From assembly GCA_964568955.1 (NCBI GenBank), contig CAZMSM010000002.1, positions 1 to 64,000 on the forward strand: DNA of 64,000 bases, written 5' to 3'. Shown here one piece after another: positions 34,264 through 43,362 of the stretch; the first letter of the stretch is position 1, and the number at the start of each line of letters is the position of its first letter. The notes under the pieces were generated by a model. The model made no database searches. It had not been told where the DNA came from and saw only the letters and a program-made list of their open reading frames with translations. Origin of the DNA: UBA1447 sp964568955 (lineage in GTDB: Bacteria; Bacillota; Clostridia; Oscillospirales; Acutalibacteraceae). The position numbers and the translations under genes were made by a program.

Positions 34264-35751
34264 TTATTCGTGCCCGCTTGTTTCATTTGTTAAGACAGCC
34301 ACCCGGTCGATGTCCCGCTGTGCGGCAAGTAGTTTTCTTCTTTCCCTCAGGTCGTTTTCTATGCGTTCTTTCTGTGTTTTGTCATCACGCATAAAACTAA
34401 TGGCAATCAGGTATAAAATCGATCCGACAGCAGGCCCTGCAATATACATGGGCCACATGCTTTTTTGAAAACGCATATTTTGCGGCAAGTTTTTCGCCTT
34501 GCGGATGCTATCATACCCCAGTCGCGACAAAATTTCGCCCTCAATAAGCTTGCCGAATCCGCCTGTCATTTTGCTCACAAAGTTTTGCATAGAAAAGGAT
34601 ATGCCCTCTGTTCGCACACCGGTTTTCCATTCCAGGTCATCTATAGAGTCACTCAAAAGGGACCGGTGCGCAATGTCCATGATGGAGTTCGGGATGCTCA
34701 TAATACCGTTGAGCACTACAATGAGCGCCATTTGCCAAATAGATTTGTAGCCGACAAGATAGCCAATCCCACGCAGACTGATGGAAATTAACTGGGCAAG
34801 AACCAACACCCTTTTCATACCGCCCACTTTTTTTGCAATTTTTGTCGCAAAAAAAACGGCGAACGAGCCCGGAATTCCGGACAAAAGCCCCACTAAAAAA
34901 TCAGCTGCCTTGCCGTCAATATGCACACGACCAATATCATAAGAGACCATTGTTTCAAAAAAATAGGGGCTACCGACCCTTGGATTAAAACTCGCAACAA
35001 GTCGAGCCACAACGATAACAATAAGCGTTCTGTTGAACCTTAAAAGTGCCAATGACTGCCATATATTCTCCTTTGGCATTTCACTTCTTACTGCTTCGGG
35101 CATCTTATGCGCCCGCATAGAAACAAGCTCACCACCCAGCGCAAAAATAAAACCGAAAAGGATAAAAATCGTCATATCCGACAGTCCAAACCGCCCGAGC
35201 ACACTGCGCACCATTTGAAAACTACCCACAATAGCACCGCCGGCTGCCGCACCGATGGAAACCCATTGTGCCACGCGGGCGCGTTCGTCCGAAAGCGGCG
35301 ACGAAACGGCGACCATGCCCCAAAGCGCGGTATCCTGAATGGAATACACCAAATCCCAAGCCAAGTAGACTAGGAGGATATAGATTAGTTTTCCGTTCTC
35401 ATCAAAGCGGACATTAAAAAACATCATGGCGGAAAGTGCGCCGATGACGGGCGGCAAATACAGTAGAAACGGCCGCAGTTTTTCCCCATTCTTAAAGCGG
35501 CGTTTATCTATAACCGCGCCAATGATGGGGTCATTCAGCGCATCCCAAAAATAGCTTGCAAAAAATATCCGACCGACCTTTTTCGGTTCGATGTGTAAAA
35601 GATTGATGCAAAAGTAATTGAGCCAATTGTTCACATACCCATATGTTACATTCTGCCCCGCAAGACCCAGTGCGTAATTAAACAAATGCCTATTTTGGAC
35701 TTTGCCCTCTTCCTCTTTGCGGGACAAAAGAAACGCCAGTGGGTTTTTCAA
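34264..35751 (-). CDS. GPH-family sugar:cation symporter (MFS_2), copy 3
   Basis: Membrane symporter of the glycoside-pentoside-hexuronide family, 495 residues with about 12 helices. It begins RHLFNYALGLAGQNVTYGYV, a common GPH start, and has DKRRFKNGEKLRPFLLYLP in the loop-2 position. The start is TTG at 35751 with AAAGGGTG upstream. It follows polA by 42 bp and precedes the phosphatase by 85 bp. The nearby GH127 gene suggests import of arabinosides, although no substrate residue can be read. With copies at 1466 and 12919 it is one of three GPH genes in 36 kb. Confidence 0.83.
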   Translation of the reverse strand: MKNPLAFLLSRKEEEGKVQNRHLFNYALGLAGQNVTYGYVNNWLNYFCINLLHIEPKKVGRIFFASYFWDALNDPIIGAVIDKRRFKNGEKLRPFLLYLPPVIGALSAMMFFNVRFDENGKLIYILLVYLAWDLVYSIQDTALWGMVAVSSPLSDERARVAQWVSIGAAAGGAIVGSFQMVRSVLGRFGLSDMTIFILFGFIFALGGELVSMRAHKMPEAVRSEMPKENIWQSLALLRFNRTLIVIVVARLVASFNPRVGSPYFFETMVSYDIGRVHIDGKAADFLVGLLSGIPGSFAVFFATKIAKKVGGMKRVLVLAQLISISLRGIGYLVGYKSIWQMALIVVLNGIMSIPNSIMDIAHRSLLSDSIDDLEWKTGVRTEGISFSMQNFVSKMTGGFGKLIEGEILSRLGYDSIRKAKNLPQNMRFQKSMWPMYIAGPAVGSILYLIAISFMRDDKTQKERIENDLRERRKLLAAQRDIDRVAVLTNETSGHE

Positions 35752-35793
35752 TCAAAGCACCCTTTCTTCGACGCACAGCAAGGTAGAAAAATA

Positions 35794-38397
35794 TTATCCC
35801 TTGGCGTCGTACCAAGTTTTACCGATACCTATATCGGCGATGAGGCGAACACGCATTTCTACGGCGTTTTCCATCTCTTCGGCAAGGATTTTTTTCACGG
35901 TGTCCGCTTCTTCCTCGGGTGCTTCGGCAATCAGCTCATCGTGCACCTGCATAATCAGGCGCGCTTTGAGGTTTTCTTTGAGCAGGCGCTCGTGCACCTT
36001 GACCATGGCAATTTTGATGATGTCCGCAGCGGTGCCTTGGATAGGCATATTCAGTGCTACACGTTCGCCAAAAGCACGAAGCCCGGCGTTTGATGAGCTG
36101 AGTTCCGGCAAATAGCGGCGGCGATTAAAAAGCGTTTCGACATAGCCCTGTTCTTTGGCTTGTTCGACAATTTGCTCCATATACGCCCGCACGCCGGAAA
36201 AGTGTGCTAAGTACCCCTTGATGTAGCGGTCCGCCTCTGCGCGGGAAACGCCTATATCTTTGGCAAGCGAGAAGGCACCGATGCCGTACACAATACCAAA
36301 ATTGACCGCTTTAGCACTGCTGCGCATGTGCGGCGTGACCATTTCAAGGGGCATGTTAAACACTTGGGAGGCGGTAATGGCGTGAATGTCTTGATTGTCG
36401 TTAAAGGCTTTTATCATCACCTCATCGTTTGAGATGTGAGCGAGCAAGCGCAGTTCTATTTGCGAATAGTCGGCATCCACCAGCAGGCAGCCGTCTTTGG
36501 CATGAAAAAAACGGCGCAGCTCCCGCCCTAATTCCGAGCGAATCGGAATGTTCTGCAAGTTCGGCTCCGTGGAGGAAAGGCGGCCGGTTCTGGTTTCCGT
36601 CTGCTTAAAGGTGGAGTGAATGCGGCCATCGTCCCCGATAACCTTAACCAACCCGTCACAGTAGGTTTGCTTGAGTTTTGCGAGCGTGCGGTACTCTAAA
36701 ATCTGCTCAATAACGGGATGTTCGTCGATTAAAGATTCCAAAACTTCCGCATTGGTGGAATAACCGCTTTTCGTCTTCTTTTTTTTGGTAAGTCCGAGTT
36801 TGATAAACAAGGCTTCACTGAGTTGCTTGGGAGAGTTGAGGTTAAATTCATAACCGACTTCGCGATAAACATCTGCCTCTATGCCGGTGATTTTTTCTTC
36901 AATCACCTTGCCAAATGCCGCAATGCCTTTTTTGTCCACGGCAAAACCCCTGTATTCCATGCCGGCGAGCACTTGCGCCAAAGGCAGCTCGATGTTATGG
37001 AGCAGGTTCATTTGCCCGTCGGCTTGAATTTTATCGTTCAACGCCTCAAAGAGTGCCGGCAAAACAGCGGTATCCAAGGCATCCGAATTTTCGCTCTTTA
37101 GCAGGGGTTGCTTTACCGCATATTCCTGTGCGAGGCGGTTGATTTCGTAATCACCGGCGTTGGGGTTGAGCACATAACCCGCAAGCATAATGTCCCCCGC
37201 AGCACCGGCTAATTTGAAACCGCAGTGCTCGCTATAGCCTGCAAGCTGTTTGATGTCCGAGGTGTATTTTTCGATGTCACCGTTTTCCAAAAAGGCTTTG
37301 ATAAAGGGTGCAAATCCGAAGTTTAAACCCGCGATATGGGTGACTTTGTCCGCTTGTGCAAAGAACATATCGGTTATTTCTCCGGCGGTGTACTTAGCTG
37401 TAAAGTAAGCGCGCTTTGCTTTTTTCAAGGCTTCCAACACCGCAAGGGGGTCCTGCTCTTCAACAAACTGCAAGGGCTTTTCCGGCGGCTGTTCGGATGA
37501 GGACTCGGTGCTTTTAACCGGTGCCGGCGCAGCTTTCAAATCAAGCCTTTCAAGGAGCTTGAACATTTCCAAGTCCGCCATGATTTTGGTCACCTGAAGT
37601 GCATCCGGTTCTTTTGGCACATAGCTTTCGTATGTAGTATCCACAGGTACCGCTGCGCTTATGGTGCACAGGGTACGGCTTAAAAAGGCCATGTCCTTAC
37701 CGGCCATTAATCTATCTTTGAGCGTCTGCCTTAAATCAGACCCTTCCAGTTCCTCATACAGTTTGTCGATAGAACCGAACCGCTGAATTAAAACCTTAGC
37801 GGTTTTTTCCCCAACGCCGGCAACGCCCGGCACATTATCCGAACTGTCCCCCATGAGCGCCTTTATCTCAATAAGGCTTTGGGGGGTAACACCGTATTCT
37901 TCCATGATTTTTGCCCGGTCATAGAAAGTCGAGAGGGGCCTACCCATTTTGGTTGAGGCAAGAACAACGGCCACATTGTCATCAATCAATTGCAGACTGT
38001 CCCTGTCCCCCGTGGCAATAAAACAGCGGTCTTCCTGGGCACATTTGTCCGCAAAGGTGCCTAAAATGTCATCCGCTTCCCAACCCGCAAGCTCAACTGT
38101 TTTAAGGCCAAGCGCTTGCAGCAACTCTTTTAAAACGGGTAACTGCTGTGCGAGTTCCTCCGGCATGCCTTTACGCTGGGCTTTGTAGCCGCTGTACAGT
38201 TCGTGGCGAAAGGTCGGTGCTTTTACATCAAAGGCAATCGCTACCGCGTCGGGCGAGTAGTCCTCCTTGAGTTTTAAAAACATGGTTAAAAAACCATAAA
38301 TAGCATTCGTGTAACGGCCATCCTTGGTGGTGAGCAGTTTGATGCCGTAAAAAGCTCTGTTGAGGATGCTGTTGCCGTCGATTACCAAGAGTTTCAT
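35794..38397 (-). CDS. polA: DNA polymerase I
   Basis: Gap-filling polymerase for Okazaki fragments and excision repair. The 867 residues have the 5'-nuclease domain (LLVIDGNSILNRAF, GDRDSLQL, GDSSDNVPGVAGVGEKTA), a middle domain where the DxE and other exonuclease residues are lost (so no proofreading, as in Bacillus Pol I), and the polymerase with motif A DADYSQIELRLLAH, motif B RSSAKAVNFGIVYG and motif C QVHDELIAEAP. The frame opens at 38514, but ATG at 38397 starts the protein at the conserved MKLLVIDGN. The upstream extension runs through repeat copy 2 and is rejected. Confidence 0.97.
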   Translation of the reverse strand: MKLLVIDGNSILNRAFYGIKLLTTKDGRYTNAIYGFLTMFLKLKEDYSPDAVAIAFDVKAPTFRHELYSGYKAQRKGMPEELAQQLPVLKELLQALGLKTVELAGWEADDILGTFADKCAQEDRCFIATGDRDSLQLIDDNVAVVLASTKMGRPLSTFYDRAKIMEEYGVTPQSLIEIKALMGDSSDNVPGVAGVGEKTAKVLIQRFGSIDKLYEELEGSDLRQTLKDRLMAGKDMAFLSRTLCTISAAVPVDTTYESYVPKEPDALQVTKIMADLEMFKLLERLDLKAAPAPVKSTESSSEQPPEKPLQFVEEQDPLAVLEALKKAKRAYFTAKYTAGEITDMFFAQADKVTHIAGLNFGFAPFIKAFLENGDIEKYTSDIKQLAGYSEHCGFKLAGAAGDIMLAGYVLNPNAGDYEINRLAQEYAVKQPLLKSENSDALDTAVLPALFEALNDKIQADGQMNLLHNIELPLAQVLAGMEYRGFAVDKKGIAAFGKVIEEKITGIEADVYREVGYEFNLNSPKQLSEALFIKLGLTKKKKTKSGYSTNAEVLESLIDEHPVIEQILEYRTLAKLKQTYCDGLVKVIGDDGRIHSTFKQTETRTGRLSSTEPNLQNIPIRSELGRELRRFFHAKDGCLLVDADYSQIELRLLAHISNDEVMIKAFNDNQDIHAITASQVFNMPLEMVTPHMRSSAKAVNFGIVYGIGAFSLAKDIGVSRAEADRYIKGYLAHFSGVRAYMEQIVEQAKEQGYVETLFNRRRYLPELSSSNAGLRAFGERVALNMPIQGTAADIIKIAMVKVHERLLKENLKARLIMQVHDELIAEAPEEEADTVKKILAEEMENAVEMRVRLIADIGIGKTWYDAKG

Positions 38398-38437
38398 AAT
38401 TTGCTTACACTTCCTTTGTAGTTGATATGTGATAGAG

Positions 38438-38543
38438 AAGCGATGGTGGGACGGTGGAGAAGCAATGGAGAAGCGATAGGGGGAACGAATCGGAGAATTC
38501 CTATTGCTTTGCAATTGCTTTTCGTGACGGAGTCACGCTTCTC
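38438..38543 (-). repeat. Dispersed palindromic repeat, copy 2
   Basis: Head palindrome at 38517-38543 (GCTTTT-CGTGAC-GGA-GTCACG-CTTCTC) and tail at 38438-38471 match the element at 16305-16454 in inverted orientation. Here the tail carries three short direct units of GGAGAAGCRATGG type. It lies in the polA leader, between the polA promoter and start codon. Confidence 0.6.
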
Positions 38544-38566
38544 AATTATTTTCAAAATCTCAACAT

Positions 38567-38575
38567 ATTGTACCA
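38567..38575 (-). promoter_or_regulatory. Candidate extended -10 promoter of polA
   Basis: TGGTACAAT on the minus strand is an extended -10 (TGnTACAAT); the -35 region is weak. It would give a leader of about 165 nt that contains repeat copy 2. Confidence 0.45.
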
Positions 38576-38588
38576 CAAAATTTCCGAA

Positions 38589-38617
38589 TTGTGGTGAAAA
38601 AAATTTTTCGTTATGAT
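38589..38617 (+). promoter_or_regulatory. Promoter of dusB
   Basis: TTGTGG (38589-38594), 17-bp spacer, TATGAT (38612-38617), divergent from polA. Confidence 0.6.
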
Positions 38618-38667
38618 AGTATAAGAGATGTAATATTTAAAAGTAATTTTTTTAGGGATGTGGCCGA

Positions 38668-39642
38668 TTGAACATAGGCAATGTAATAATAAATGGGCCG
38701 GCAACGCTTGCCCCTATGGCAGGCGTGGCGGATAGAGCTTTTCGCGAGCTATGCACCGACTTTGGCGCGGCGTATGTCACGGGGGAAATGGTCAGTGCAA
38801 AGGGACTTTGCATGAATGACCGAAAATCGCGGGCGCTTTTGCTTGTTTCACCGGGCGAAAGACCGGCCGGTGTTCAGCTTTTTGGCGATGACCCTCAGAT
38901 TATGGCACAAGCGGCTGTAAAGGTTTTAGACTTTGCACCCGAGTTTGTTGATATTAATATGGGCTGTCCTGCCCCTAAAATAGCCAATAACGGCGGGGGT
39001 TCCGCACTTTTAAAGCAACCCTTGCTTGCGCAAAAAATCGTGTCGGAGTGTGTAAAGGCAATCACTTTACCTGTAACCGTCAAGCTTCGAACAGGCTGGA
39101 ATAGCGAAAGTGTCAATGCCCCTCTATTAGCGGCCCTATGTGAGCAGGCCGGTGCCGCCGCCATCACGATTCACGGGCGCACAAGAATGCAAATGTATGC
39201 GCCACCGGTTGACTTTGATACCATCAAAAAGGTAAAGCTGGCCGTGAGCGTCCCGGTCATTGGTAACGGTGATATAACCGATGGCAAGAGTGCGGCGGAA
39301 ATGTTGGCCCGCACCGGTTGTGATATGGTGATGGTTGGCAGGGGCGCGTTGGGACGGCCATGGGTGTTTAGCCAAATCAACGCCTATTTAAAAGATGGCA
39401 CGGTAGAACCGGAGCCGCCCATAGAACAGCGCATGGAAATTATGCTACGGCATATGAAAATGCTGTGCCTTTATAAAGGAGACTATATCGGTATGAAAGA
39501 AGCGCGCAAGCATGCCGCCTGGTACATCAAAGGCATAAGAGGCGCTGCCCACTACCGGCAGGAAACGGGTAGTTTGACAACGATACGGCAGTTAGAGCAA
39601 CTGGCCGAAAAGGTTGTTGCCGATAACCGCCGGCTAAACTAA
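38668..39642 (+). CDS. dusB: tRNA-dihydrouridine synthase
   Basis: FMN enzyme reducing uridines in the tRNA D-loop. The 324 residues start NGPATLAPMAGVADRAFREL and contain VDINMGCPAPKIANNGGGSALL (catalytic Cys), ITIHGRTRMQMY and VIGNGDITDGKSA, the Dus TIM-barrel signatures; the C-terminal helical domain has EARKHAAWYIKGIRGAAHYR, as in the DusB group. The start is TTG at 38668 (AGGGATGTGG upstream); it is the only reasonable start. Divergent from polA with a promoter at 38589-38617. The DusB subgroup is a probable but not certain assignment. Confidence 0.92.
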   Translation: MNIGNVIINGPATLAPMAGVADRAFRELCTDFGAAYVTGEMVSAKGLCMNDRKSRALLLVSPGERPAGVQLFGDDPQIMAQAAVKVLDFAPEFVDINMGCPAPKIANNGGGSALLKQPLLAQKIVSECVKAITLPVTVKLRTGWNSESVNAPLLAALCEQAGAAAITIHGRTRMQMYAPPVDFDTIKKVKLAVSVPVIGNGDITDGKSAAEMLARTGCDMVMVGRGALGRPWVFSQINAYLKDGTVEPEPPIEQRMEIMLRHMKMLCLYKGDYIGMKEARKHAAWYIKGIRGAAHYRQETGSLTTIRQLEQLAEKVVADNRRLN

Positions 39643-39817
39643 CTAAACTAACGCTAAACACATGCGTCTATCACCGTGCGTTGAATTCCAGAGCACGCTG
39701 TGTTAAAATATAGTTAAATTTAGGGGTCGTTTTGAACCGGTCGGGAACCATAGCGCTTGCCCGGTACAAATATGCAAATATACAAATAAATACGTATCAA
39801 AGAAAGGAACCACGCTC
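39643..39817. other. Leader of the metallophosphoesterase gene, no clear element
   Basis: No terminator with a T-tract, promoter with good spacing or riboswitch fold could be identified between dusB and the secreted phosphoesterase gene. Confidence 0.4.
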
Positions 39818-41035
39818 ATGAAAAAGACTGTATGCTTTTTATTAACCTTTGCCTTGCTTTTCACTCTGCTCGTGCCGGCATATGCGACAGGCGACGGTAC
39901 AACGGCTAAAGCCATGCGTTTTCACAACGATGGCAGCTTTACCATCTTGCACATCACCGACCTGCACAAGAACCCCAAGGACACCTATGACGACGTCAAT
40001 AATATTCTTTTAAGGCGGCTTGCCCAAAGGCAAAATCCGGACCTTGTTGTCATCACCGGGGACATTGCCATGGACGGCACACTCGAACAAATAAAAGACA
40101 ACATCCGCGAAATTATGACAGCATTCGGTGACTACAACATCCCCGTTGCGGTGGTCTTTGGCAATCACGATTCCGAATCCGGTTTAATCAGCCGTGAAGA
40201 CTTGATGGCCGTTTACAACAGCTACCCCAACTCCATATCCGTTGACGAAGGCGATTTACTCCCCGGCTGTGGCACATATACGGTACCCATTCTTGCAAGC
40301 GGCAGCGAAAACACGGCCTTTAACCTTTGGATGATAGACTCCGGCGCCTATGATGAGGAAGGCCACTACGGGTTTGTGATGCCTGAACAAATTGACTGGT
40401 ACGTCAACAAAAGCAATCTACTCAAAGCTCATAATAATGGTGTGCCCCTGCCTTCGCTCATGTTCCAACACATCATCGTGCCGGAAATTTATGACGCACT
40501 TATAGAGGTTGACCACTGGGTACCCCATGCGGTAAAACATATTTATGATAAAGATAGATACTTTATTTTAAATCCCGAAAACACAAATGCAGGACGACTT
40601 GCGGAATACCCTTGTCCCCCCTATTACAATACCGGCCAATTTGAGGCAATCGTCGGCCAAGGGGATGTCCTCGCCATGTTCTTTGGCCATGATCACAGCA
40701 ACACCTTTAATGTCACCCACCGCGGTGTAGACCTTGTCGCAACGCCAAAGGCAAATTTCCAAGGTTCATATGGTATGGATTTCGGCGCAAGACTGATAAC
40801 GCTTAATGAAGCAGACACCGGCACTTATGAGACCCATCTCGTCCCGTTTTCCTCCCTGTACACGCTACAAGATTTAGGTTTAAAGTCTCTGCTGGCCTCC
40901 GGCATAAAACCAAACTCGGTAGAATTTAAAGCAACGTTTGTTATCAATTTTTTCACTCAACTGTACAAAATCGAATATTTCTTTACAACCGCTCTCTTAG
41001 AGCTCATCTTGGGCACCCGATATAACTATTTATAG
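39818..41035 (+). CDS. Secreted calcineurin-like metallophosphoesterase
   Basis: Exported phosphoesterase. A signal peptide (MKKTVCFLLTFALLFTLLVP, cut after AYATG or nearby) leads a calcineurin-fold domain with all metal-binding motifs: ITDLHKN (DxH), VITGDIAMDG (GDxxxD-like), VVFGNHDSE (GNHD), FQHIIVPE and FFGHDHSN (GHxH). This set resembles purple-acid-phosphatase-like phosphodiesterases. The substrate may be extracellular phosphodiesters or phosphomonoesters. The 405 residues end in a hydrophobic stretch (FVINFFTQLYKIEYFFTTALL) that could associate with the membrane. ATG at 39818 follows AGAAAGGAA. It ends at the terminator shared with ftsZ. Confidence 0.88.
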   Translation: MKKTVCFLLTFALLFTLLVPAYATGDGTTAKAMRFHNDGSFTILHITDLHKNPKDTYDDVNNILLRRLAQRQNPDLVVITGDIAMDGTLEQIKDNIREIMTAFGDYNIPVAVVFGNHDSESGLISREDLMAVYNSYPNSISVDEGDLLPGCGTYTVPILASGSENTAFNLWMIDSGAYDEEGHYGFVMPEQIDWYVNKSNLLKAHNNGVPLPSLMFQHIIVPEIYDALIEVDHWVPHAVKHIYDKDRYFILNPENTNAGRLAEYPCPPYYNTGQFEAIVGQGDVLAMFFGHDHSNTFNVTHRGVDLVATPKANFQGSYGMDFGARLITLNEADTGTYETHLVPFSSLYTLQDLGLKSLLASGIKPNSVEFKATFVINFFTQLYKIEYFFTTALLELILGTRYNYL

Positions 41036-41113
41036 GAGTCCGGGTTACAAAAGCACTCAAGCATCGTGCAACTATCATTAAAAAATAGCCCGATGAACCG
41101 GGTTAGTACGCTT

Positions 41114-41149
41114 AAAAAGAAGGGGCAGGCTTTGCAGCCTGCCCCTTTT
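41114..41149. terminator. Bidirectional terminator between phosphoesterase and ftsZ
   Basis: AAGGGGCAGGCT (41120-41131) and AGCCTGCCCCTT (41136-41147) form a perfect 12-bp stem with a 4-nt loop. TTTT lies on the plus side and CTTTTT on the minus side. Confidence 0.93.
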
Positions 41150-41158
41150 GATTGTTGA

Positions 41159-42364
41159 TTAATCCTTTTTCCGCTTGATGATGTCGTTGAGAATCACATA
41201 AAACTCGTCGTCATCCATGCCTTTTTCTTGCCCGGCGGTTTGAGCGGCTTCGACTGATTCCTCGGCAGGTGTTTCCTCCGACTGGGCAAAAATCTGTGAT
41301 GCATCGGGCAACACCGGCGTCTCAAAAGGTTTCGCACTGCCAAAAGGACTGCCTTGGGCACCAGTGCTTTTGGTGCCTTGCTGTGACTCGGACTCTTTTC
41401 GGGGTGCTGTGTTGTCAAACCCGGTGGCCACAACGGCGATAATAATTTCGTCCGTCAAGCTGGCATCGTAGGTCAGGCCGAACGTAATATTCGCATCCGG
41501 GTGAACCTGCGAGGTGATAATGTCCGCCGCACTCTGAATTTCTTCAAGGTCAATGTCCTCGGATGCGGTGTAGCTGATGATGACACCCTTTGCCCCTTCA
41601 ATCGATGTTTCAAGCAATGCGCTCTTGATGGCAGCATTTGCTGCGATAACCGCTTTATCCTTGCCGCTGGCCCTGCCCACACCCATATGCGCATAGCCTG
41701 CATCTTTCATAATGCTTTCCACATCCGCAAAGTCAAGGTTGATAAAGCCTGCCATTTTTATCAGTTCGGAAATGTTTTTAACCCCTTGCAAGAGTACTTC
41801 GTCCGCCAAGGCGAATGCCTCGGATACGGATAAACGGCGATCTTCCATCGCGCGCAAGTGCTCATTGGGGATAACGATAAGGCTGTCCACACTTGCCGCT
41901 AAACGGTCAATGCCCGCTTGCGCTTGTGACATACGTTTATTGCCTTCAAACTTAAAAGGTTTTGTAACCACGCCAACGGTAAGAATGCCCATTTCTTTGG
42001 CAACTTGAGCTATGATGGGTGCCGCCCCTGTGCCCGTGCCGCCGCCCATGCCTGCCGTGATAAATACCATTTCAGTGCCCTTGAGCACATCGGCAATCAT
42101 ATCGCGGCTTTCTTCCGCGGCTTTTTCTCCTATTTCGGGTCTGCCGCCGGCGCCTTGGCCACGGGTTGTTCTTTCACCGATTTGGATTTTGTGCGTAGCC
42201 TTGGAATGCAGCAGTATTTGTTTGTCTGTATTGATGGCTATAAACTCCGCACCAAGTACCTCCGACAGGATCATTCTGTTGACAGCATTACCGCCGCCAC
42301 CACCAACACCGATGACTTTTATTTGTACCGTGCTTGCATATTCATTATCAAGTTCCATTGCCAT
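41159..42364 (-). CDS. ftsZ: Cell division protein FtsZ
   Basis: Tubulin-like GTPase forming the Z-ring. Contains IGVGGGGGNAVNRMI, the T4 signature GMGGGTGTGAAPIIA and the T7 region NLDFADVES. ATG at 42364 with GGGAGG upstream replaces a frame opening at 42469 and gives 401 residues. The variable linker is followed by the tail DDDEFYVILNDIIKRKKD, which is not the usual D-I-P-x-F-L-R peptide that binds FtsA, SepF and others; it keeps an acidic-hydrophobic-basic order only. Last gene of the dcw cluster, ending at a strong terminator. Confidence 0.97.
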   Translation of the reverse strand: MAMELDNEYASTVQIKVIGVGGGGGNAVNRMILSEVLGAEFIAINTDKQILLHSKATHKIQIGERTTRGQGAGGRPEIGEKAAEESRDMIADVLKGTEMVFITAGMGGGTGTGAAPIIAQVAKEMGILTVGVVTKPFKFEGNKRMSQAQAGIDRLAASVDSLIVIPNEHLRAMEDRRLSVSEAFALADEVLLQGVKNISELIKMAGFINLDFADVESIMKDAGYAHMGVGRASGKDKAVIAANAAIKSALLETSIEGAKGVIISYTASEDIDLEEIQSAADIITSQVHPDANITFGLTYDASLTDEIIIAVVATGFDNTAPRKESESQQGTKSTGAQGSPFGSAKPFETPVLPDASQIFAQSEETPAEESVEAAQTAGQEKGMDDDEFYVILNDIIKRKKD

Positions 42365-42497
42365 TGCCGCTAACCTCCCACATAAATATATGGCTATACC
42401 CCATAATTGAGTAAAATTAATCGAACTTATATTAACATGTATAGTTGCCAAATACAAGTTAATTTTCAAATTTCGCCGATAATCCTATTTTTAAGGC

Positions 42498-43349
42498 TTA
42501 ATTTTCTGTCTCGGGTTTTATAACGGCAGTTTTCAGTATCGTCAGGTCAAGTTCCGCCTTTTGCCCGGGGTATTGGGCGTCTTCACTTTTAAGAAGTTCT
42601 GCTGCAAAAACAAGTCTTTTTTCCAGCAGTTTCGGGGTACCGAGGTGCATCTTTATCCGATCTTGGTAGATTAACCATACATCGGTCGTATCTGCTATAT
42701 CTATTAGTGTTATGTCCGGTAACCCGCTACTGTCGATGGCGGCAAGCAGGTCTTTGTAAATTTCAAGCGGCGAAGCTAACGCGTCATCTTGCTTATCAAT
42801 TTCAATGATATGGCCCGTTTGCACGCTTTTGGGGGGCGGGCACGCCAGTCGCGGCAGCTTATCGTCAGGCGTTTGCGTCGTGCGTTCGAGCACTTTGCCA
42901 TTTTTATCTAAAACTACGAAATCGTTGCCCTCTACGATGACAGCGGTAGCCTTGGTTTCGGTAAGGACAAATTGAATCGTACCAGGCATTTTGCGGCTGA
43001 TTACCGCTGTACCGATGTAAGGAAGGTTCGTTTCGAGGCGTTGTTGGGCAGATTTAATGTCACTGAAAAACAAGTTTTTCCCGATGGCCAGCTCGGAGCT
43101 TGCAAAAACCTGCTCTTCGCTGTACACATGAGCACCTTCCACCGTATAATCAGCAACTTTAAAAATGGCAAAAAAACCGTAGACCAAACCGCCGATAAGA
43201 ACCGAGGCAATCAGCACCCCACTGATAACCACAAGCAACAAACGGCGTTTTCGCTTTTTTCTGTTTTTTTCAGCCAAACGCTGCCGCTCCCCGGGCGTTA
43301 TTTGTCGCCGAGAATGTTGATTGGATGGCGTTTTTGCGTTTGTAGCCAT
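42498..43349 (-). CDS. ftsQ: Cell division protein FtsQ/DivIB
   Basis: Divisome scaffold linking FtsL/DivIC with the septal wall machinery. The 283 residues have a basic cytoplasmic N-terminus (KNRKKRKRRLLL), a single transmembrane helix (VVISGVLIASVLIGGLVYGF) and an extracellular POTRA domain (VADYTVEGAHVYSEEQVFAS, NLFFSDIKSAQQRLETNLPY) followed by the DivIB-type C-terminal domain. ATG at 43349 with AAAGGCATCAC upstream. A perfect hairpin stands just before the ribosome binding site. Located between murG and ftsZ. Confidence 0.9.
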   Translation of the reverse strand: MATNAKTPSNQHSRRQITPGERQRLAEKNRKKRKRRLLLVVISGVLIASVLIGGLVYGFFAIFKVADYTVEGAHVYSEEQVFASSELAIGKNLFFSDIKSAQQRLETNLPYIGTAVISRKMPGTIQFVLTETKATAVIVEGNDFVVLDKNGKVLERTTQTPDDKLPRLACPPPKSVQTGHIIEIDKQDDALASPLEIYKDLLAAIDSSGLPDITLIDIADTTDVWLIYQDRIKMHLGTPKLLEKRLVFAAELLKSEDAQYPGQKAELDLTILKTAVIKPETEN

Positions 43350-43362
43350 GTGATGCCTTTCC

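Noticed and set aside
38434..38480. Three short direct repeats near polA considered as a CRISPR-like array
   Set aside because: Units are about 13 bases with irregular short gaps and belong to the tail of the dispersed repeat; no cas genes.
38398..38514. Longer N-terminus for DNA polymerase I
   Set aside because: The extension is encoded by the repeat element and upstream of the conserved start MKLLVIDGN; no family member has it.
39643..39817. Riboswitch before the secreted phosphoesterase
   Set aside because: No conserved core or credible pairing pattern could be traced.
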